From: G963662905 sp963662905
GTDB taxonomy: Bacteria > Bacteroidota > Bacteroidia > Bacteroidales > WRLA01
Length of the DNA stretch: 64,000 bases
Assembly (NCBI GenBank): GCA_963662905.2
Contig: CAXXFD010000003.1
Span: 124,001 to 188,000 of the forward strand
Direction of reading: 5' to 3'
A model generated the notes under the pieces. The model was not told the DNA's origin. It saw nothing but the letters and a program-made list of their open reading frames with translations, and ran no database searches. A program made the translations under genes and the position numbers. Shown here piece by piece: positions 60,655-64,000 of the stretch (position 1 is its first letter; each line of letters starts with the position of its first letter).

Positions 60655-62020
60655 ATTTAATTGATTTTAACTCAAATTTATGATTGATTTTGCTTTCAAA
60701 AAACTCATGATGCAAACATGAAAGTGCTTTATTTGTAACTTCTTGCTCAACAACAAGATACATTGCAACATCCGAAGCCCCGGACACGCTCATGATTACA
60801 TTTATTCCATTGTCGGACAATGCTTTGGCAGCACCGGCCACAATACCCGGAGCTGAGGACATCCCTTCGCCTACCAAAGCCAAAAGCCCTAAACCGGTGA
60901 TTATCTCAACACTACAGTTTTCAAAGTTCAGCACGGATCGAATTTTTTCCTGATCAATTTCTTCGTTCATTAAAAAATTGATGCAAGTTTGGGAAGTCAG
61001 CACCGACTGGATATTATAGCCACTATTATAAATATATTGGCTGGCTTTACCAAGCAATCCGGCCTGATATCCAACTCCCGCGCCTTTTAATCGGATCAGG
61101 GAATAACTATTGCCTGAAGCAATACTTTTCACAACAGAAGCTTTTTTCAGATAATCCTGCGATATAATAGTTGCAGGAGCAGATGTATTTTCGTTATAAA
61201 ATATTTTTAATGGTATCTGCTTGTCAATCAATACTTGAACACAGGAAGGATGTAAAATGCCGGCGCCAAAATATGCCAGTTCAGAAGCTTCATTATAGCT
61301 TAAAGAATGCACTGGGACATGATTTGAAACCAGACGTGGATCCGCAGTACGCACACCATTGGCATCTTTTAGCAGAATCACCTCATTAGCATCGAGCAGG
61401 GAAGCCAGGGAAGTCGCCGAATAATCGCTTCCACCACGTCCCAAAAGTATTCTGTTTCCATTGGCAGACATTGCATAAAAACCTGGAAAAACAGATTGAG
61501 GAAACTGTTCCAATGGTTTTGGATTCTTTATTTCCCGAATAACCAATTGCTCATCAGCAATTAATTGAATGTCTTCCGGAAAAAGTATCATTGTTTTCTT
61601 CCTTTCTTCGGCAAGATAAGCTGCCACAATAAAAGTGCTTAATCGTTCACCGGAAGAAAGAATTCCTGCTTTAAGCGATGCTCGCCTTGAAGCACTTGCA
61701 CTTTGATAAGAAATAAATGCAGATTGCAAAAAAATAATTTCCTGCTTCAGTCCCTCGTTATATTGTTGCACCAAATGAGATTCCTGATTGGATTCATTGA
61801 GGAATTTTAAATGATACACATAAAGACCTTTGCAGAAGTTTTGAATATCAATTGTGCGTAACTCTGCTTTATTTAGCTCATTTATAAGCTTTTCTGTGAT
61901 GCCATATAATGCAGAAACAACAATTAAAGACTTTTTATGCGCTTTAAGAAAATCGAGCAAACTAATTAATTGCCCGGGCGACTTCAGATTCGAGCCGCCC
62001 AATTTAATAATTGTATGCAT
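60638..62020 (-). CDS. Aspartate kinase
   Basis: The 460-residue protein has K-L-G-G-S-N at the start, the S-S-G-E-R-L-S segment, G-R-G-G-S-D-Y-S-A and K-D-A-N-G-V-R-T-A-D-P-R, all aspartate kinase motifs, and two ACT domains (about 310-450). It is the first gene of the methionine operon, so the aspartate entry step is placed under SAM-riboswitch control. The start codon lies about 200 bases after the riboswitch. Confidence 0.93.
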   Translation of the reverse strand: MHTIIKLGGSNLKSPGQLISLLDFLKAHKKSLIVVSALYGITEKLINELNKAELRTIDIQNFCKGLYVYHLKFLNESNQESHLVQQYNEGLKQEIIFLQSAFISYQSASASRRASLKAGILSSGERLSTFIVAAYLAEERKKTMILFPEDIQLIADEQLVIREIKNPKPLEQFPQSVFPGFYAMSANGNRILLGRGGSDYSATSLASLLDANEVILLKDANGVRTADPRLVSNHVPVHSLSYNEASELAYFGAGILHPSCVQVLIDKQIPLKIFYNENTSAPATIISQDYLKKASVVKSIASGNSYSLIRLKGAGVGYQAGLLGKASQYIYNSGYNIQSVLTSQTCINFLMNEEIDQEKIRSVLNFENCSVEIITGLGLLALVGEGMSSAPGIVAGAAKALSDNGINVIMSVSGASDVAMYLVVEQEVTNKALSCLHHEFFESKINHKFELKSIKYENRI

Positions 62021-62091
62021 AATAGTATATCTATTACGAATGAAACAATAAGAAAATTAAAAGGAAATGCGGCAAATCAGAAGAAATGCAG

Positions 62092-62130
62092 GCGTTGGAG
62101 GAAACCGCAGAGGCTAATATTCCCCAACGC
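62092..62130 (-). promoter_or_regulatory. Stem-loop in the leader between riboswitch and aspartate kinase
   Basis: GCGTTGG pairs with CCAACGC and the stem is extended by GGAA/TTCC. No clear T-run follows, so it may be part of a translational or anti-terminator expression platform rather than a simple terminator. Confidence 0.45.
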
Positions 62131-62225
62131 TAAAGCATACACATGGAATCCCTCAGGAAATCCAGAGTAATATCAAACAGATAATTAGGATCAAAATATT
62201 TCATTGTACATCACTTATTTATAAT

Positions 62226-62311
62226 TTCCCTTTCGGGCCAGGTTTTGGCACCTTATCATAGCGACAGGTTGCCAGAGGGTCGGTAAGCCTGGTCTTTCAC
62301 CTCTTCTCTAT
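62226..62311 (-). ncRNA. SAM riboswitch (SAM-I type) of the methionine operon
   Basis: On the minus strand the sequence reads AGAGAAGAGGTGAAAGACC, then the GGCTTACCGACCCTCTGGCAACC-like core with the invariant GGCAACC, and closes with AAGGTGCCAAAACCTG. This order matches the SAM-I core: a purine-rich start, a kink-turn region, GGCAACC and the A-GGTGC-AA-CCTG arm. It lies between a promoter box and the aspartate kinase gene, as expected for control of the whole methionine operon by SAM. Confidence 0.88.
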
Positions 62312-62353
62312 AAATAACAATATCGCGAAATGCGTGTGTTATTGAAGATGTTG

Positions 62354-62387
62354 CAAAAATAAAAAATATTTGAGATATCAGCCACAA
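62354..62387 (-). promoter_or_regulatory. Promoter of the methionine operon
   Basis: On the minus strand TATTTTTG (62354-62361) is a -7 box, and TTG at 62385-62387 a possible -33 with 23-base spacing. The implied start near 62347 is about 36 bases before the riboswitch core. Confidence 0.55.
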
Positions 62388-62701
62388 ATTTTAAAATTTG
62401 ATTTACTTCACAAAGGAATCCTCCGGAAAGTCCCATGAAAAACTCCAGAATGAAATCCAAGCGGCTTTCATTTTTCTCCGAAATTTGGAATTTTCCCAAA
62501 TAAAGAATGATTCCAGACAAACAATACCCTAATATTTTTGAGTTTTATAGAATATAATACCATACTTCTCAGCAATTAAGCCAAGCCAACATCCCACATT
62601 AATAGCACAGAAATATTAAAAGCCCAAATAATCGCCCTGCCCTGCATGGCTCTAGTGCTTTTTTTCCTATATTTAACGCTTAAAATCAAAAAGCACAGCT
62701 A
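62388..62701. other. Divergent intergenic region, no supported gene
   Basis: This stretch separates the methionine operon promoter from the glycosyltransferase gene. TATATTTAA near 62670 is a weak -7-like box for the plus-strand gene. Nothing else is recognised. Confidence 0.5.
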
Positions 62702-63859
62702 ATGAGAATCGGGATCGAAGGACAACGACTGTTTCGCGAAAAGAAACACGGAATGGATATGGTAGCCCTGGAGCTTATCCTCAACCTGCAAAAAATCGAC
62801 AAGGAAAACGAGTATTTTATCTATGTGAAACCAGATGTTGATGAATGCCTGCACGATACAAATAATTTCACAATCAGGCAAGTAGAAGGTGGCGCCTACC
62901 CTATTTGGGAACAAAAAGCCCTTCCCAAGGCAGCTGCCGCCGACAATCTGGATGTTTTGCACTGTACCAGCAATACCGCGCCCCTGAAAACATCCATGCC
63001 CTTGATGATTACACTGCACGACATCATTTACATGGAGCACAGCATGCTGAAAATCCTCCGCAGCAGCGGCACGGCCTACCAGCGTTTTGGTAATATTTAC
63101 CGCAGATACGTTGTGCCTCGGGTGATGAAAAAAAGCGACATCATCATCACAGTGAGCCATTTTGAAAAAAAGCGCATCGACGAATTTTTTGGAATGAAAG
63201 ATAACCGTCTGCGTGCCGTTTACAATGGCGTTGGCGGACATTTTAAGGAAGTTACCGATCGGGCTGAACTCAAGCGCGTTAAAGAACAATACAAACTCCC
63301 CGACCGGTATTTTTTCTTTCTGGGCAATACTGACCCCAAAAAAAATACTCCGGGCGTATTGAAAGCCTATTCCGATTTCCGAAAACAATCGGGATTGGAC
63401 ATCGAACTGGTAATGCTGGATTTTGATCACGATGAACTGGTAAAAATGACCAAATCGGTGGGCGATGAAGGCCTGATCAACCATATCCATCTCACGGGCT
63501 ATGTCAAGAACACAGATTTACCCGCCATTTACAGTCAATGCGAAGTTTTTCTTTACCCCAGCCTTCGCGAAAGCTTCGGAATCCCTATCCTCGAAGCAAT
63601 GGGCTGTGCGGCACCCGTGATTACATCCAATACGTCGAGCATGCCCGAAGTCTCCGGCGGTGCGGCAATTTTGGTAGATCCTTACAAACCCGAAGAAATT
63701 ACCGACGCTATCCATCAGTTTATGACGGATGATGAAAAACGCAAAAAGCACAAAGCCATGGGACCCGGACAGGCGGCAAAATTCAGCTGGAAGTCAATGG
63801 CAGAGCACGTTTTGGAACTTTATACAGAAATCTATAAAAACCACAGGCATGAAAAATAA
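62702..63859 (+). CDS. Glycosyltransferase, GT4 family
   Basis: The 385-residue protein has two Rossmann-like halves. The second carries F-F-F-L-G-N-T-D-P-K-K-N, the G-Y-V segment and the donor-site motif Y-P-S-L-R-E-S-F-G-I-P-I-L-E-A-M-G-C, the E-x7-E pattern of GT4 retaining glycosyltransferases. It would add a sugar from a nucleotide donor during polysaccharide or glycolipid assembly. The acceptor is unknown. It overlaps the next gene by 11 bases, so a sugar-transfer operon continues beyond the window. Confidence 0.92.
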   Translation: MRIGIEGQRLFREKKHGMDMVALELILNLQKIDKENEYFIYVKPDVDECLHDTNNFTIRQVEGGAYPIWEQKALPKAAAADNLDVLHCTSNTAPLKTSMPLMITLHDIIYMEHSMLKILRSSGTAYQRFGNIYRRYVVPRVMKKSDIIITVSHFEKKRIDEFFGMKDNRLRAVYNGVGGHFKEVTDRAELKRVKEQYKLPDRYFFFLGNTDPKKNTPGVLKAYSDFRKQSGLDIELVMLDFDHDELVKMTKSVGDEGLINHIHLTGYVKNTDLPAIYSQCEVFLYPSLRESFGIPILEAMGCAAPVITSNTSSMPEVSGGAAILVDPYKPEEITDAIHQFMTDDEKRKKHKAMGPGQAAKFSWKSMAEHVLELYTEIYKNHRHEK

Positions 63860-64000
63860 AGATATAATCGTTGTAGGAATACAGCCCTATGATATCCGCA
63901 TTGGCAGTAACTGCAAAAATATAGCGGATGTGCTGGCTCGTGATAACCGCGTATTGTATGTTAATTTTCCACTCGACCGAAAAAGGAAATTCGTAAAGCG
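63849..64000 (+). CDS. Probable glycosyltransferase, N-terminal fragment cut by the window edge
   Basis: Only the first 50 codons are present. The start reads M-K-N-K-D-I-I-V-V-G-I-Q-P-Y-D and continues to V-L-Y-V-N-F-P-L-D, like the N-terminal half of glycosyltransferases that begin with a beta strand and an I-G-S-N-C-K-N-I-A loop. Overlap with the GT4 gene supports the call. The fragment is too short for a family assignment. Confidence 0.65.
   Translation, partial: MKNKDIIVVGIQPYDIRIGSNCKNIADVLARDNRVLYVNFPLDRKRKFVK

Overview
The window looks like a chromosomal segment of an anaerobic or facultative Bacteroidota bacterium, probably Bacteroidales/Marinilabiliales-like. Evidence: Bacteroidota-type -7 boxes (TAnnTTTG) before several genes, type IX secretion (T9SS) C-terminal sorting domains, SprB repeats, a SerA with Lys in place of the catalytic His, a SiaC (DUF1987) protein beside a propeller-SpoIIE phosphatase, and an oxygen-sensitive glycyl-radical enzyme. 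Assignments come from reading the sequence and remembered family features; no database search was run.

Region 1 (121-12159, all minus strand) reads as a collagen-type peptide and hydroxyproline catabolic locus. In transcription order it holds a radical-SAM activase, the glycyl-radical trans-4-hydroxy-L-proline dehydratase HypD, an Xaa-Pro aminopeptidase, a delta1-pyrroline-2-carboxylate reductase, a Cys/Thr-type trans-3-hydroxy-L-proline dehydratase, an AlbA_2/ATPase/KTSC protein, an S37 prolyl peptidase lipoprotein and a C69 dipeptidase. Exported peptidases would release Pro/Hyp peptides, the aminopeptidase would trim them, and two separate dehydratase routes would return both hydroxyproline isomers to the proline pool.

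Region 2 (12170-24000) mixes housekeeping genes with repeats: a six-unit 167-169 bp tandem array (12498-13446), a TPR lipoprotein, an aromatic amino acid hydroxylase, an insertion sequence carrying an AbrB-like gene, peptidase E, a second TPR protein, tRNA-Leu(GAG), a DUF3298 protein, TruC and an MFS transporter. Several perfect inverted repeats lie between these genes.

Region 3 (24040-36915) holds a DUF362 protein with a T9SS tail, a choloylglycine-hydrolase-like enzyme whose promoter is separated by a complete ISL3 element (perfect 17-bp ends, 8-bp target duplication), an SQR-like flavoprotein with a small partner ORF, a response regulator, an Rpn-like nuclease, a repeat-flanked four-helix-bundle gene, ComB, a soluble cNMP-binding histidine kinase, an EamA transporter and an AmrS-type radical-SAM enzyme.

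Region 4 (36960-52294) holds a 2026-residue secreted protein with 11 SprB repeats, serA, a four-helix-bundle gene, DUF1015, sucD, the SiaC/propeller-SpoIIE pair and an AbgT transporter.

Region 5 (52518-62390, minus) is a tightly packed methionine operon: promoter, SAM riboswitch, aspartate kinase, metY, metX, homoserine dehydrogenase, metH, metF. The window ends with two glycosyltransferase genes on the plus strand, the second cut by the window edge.
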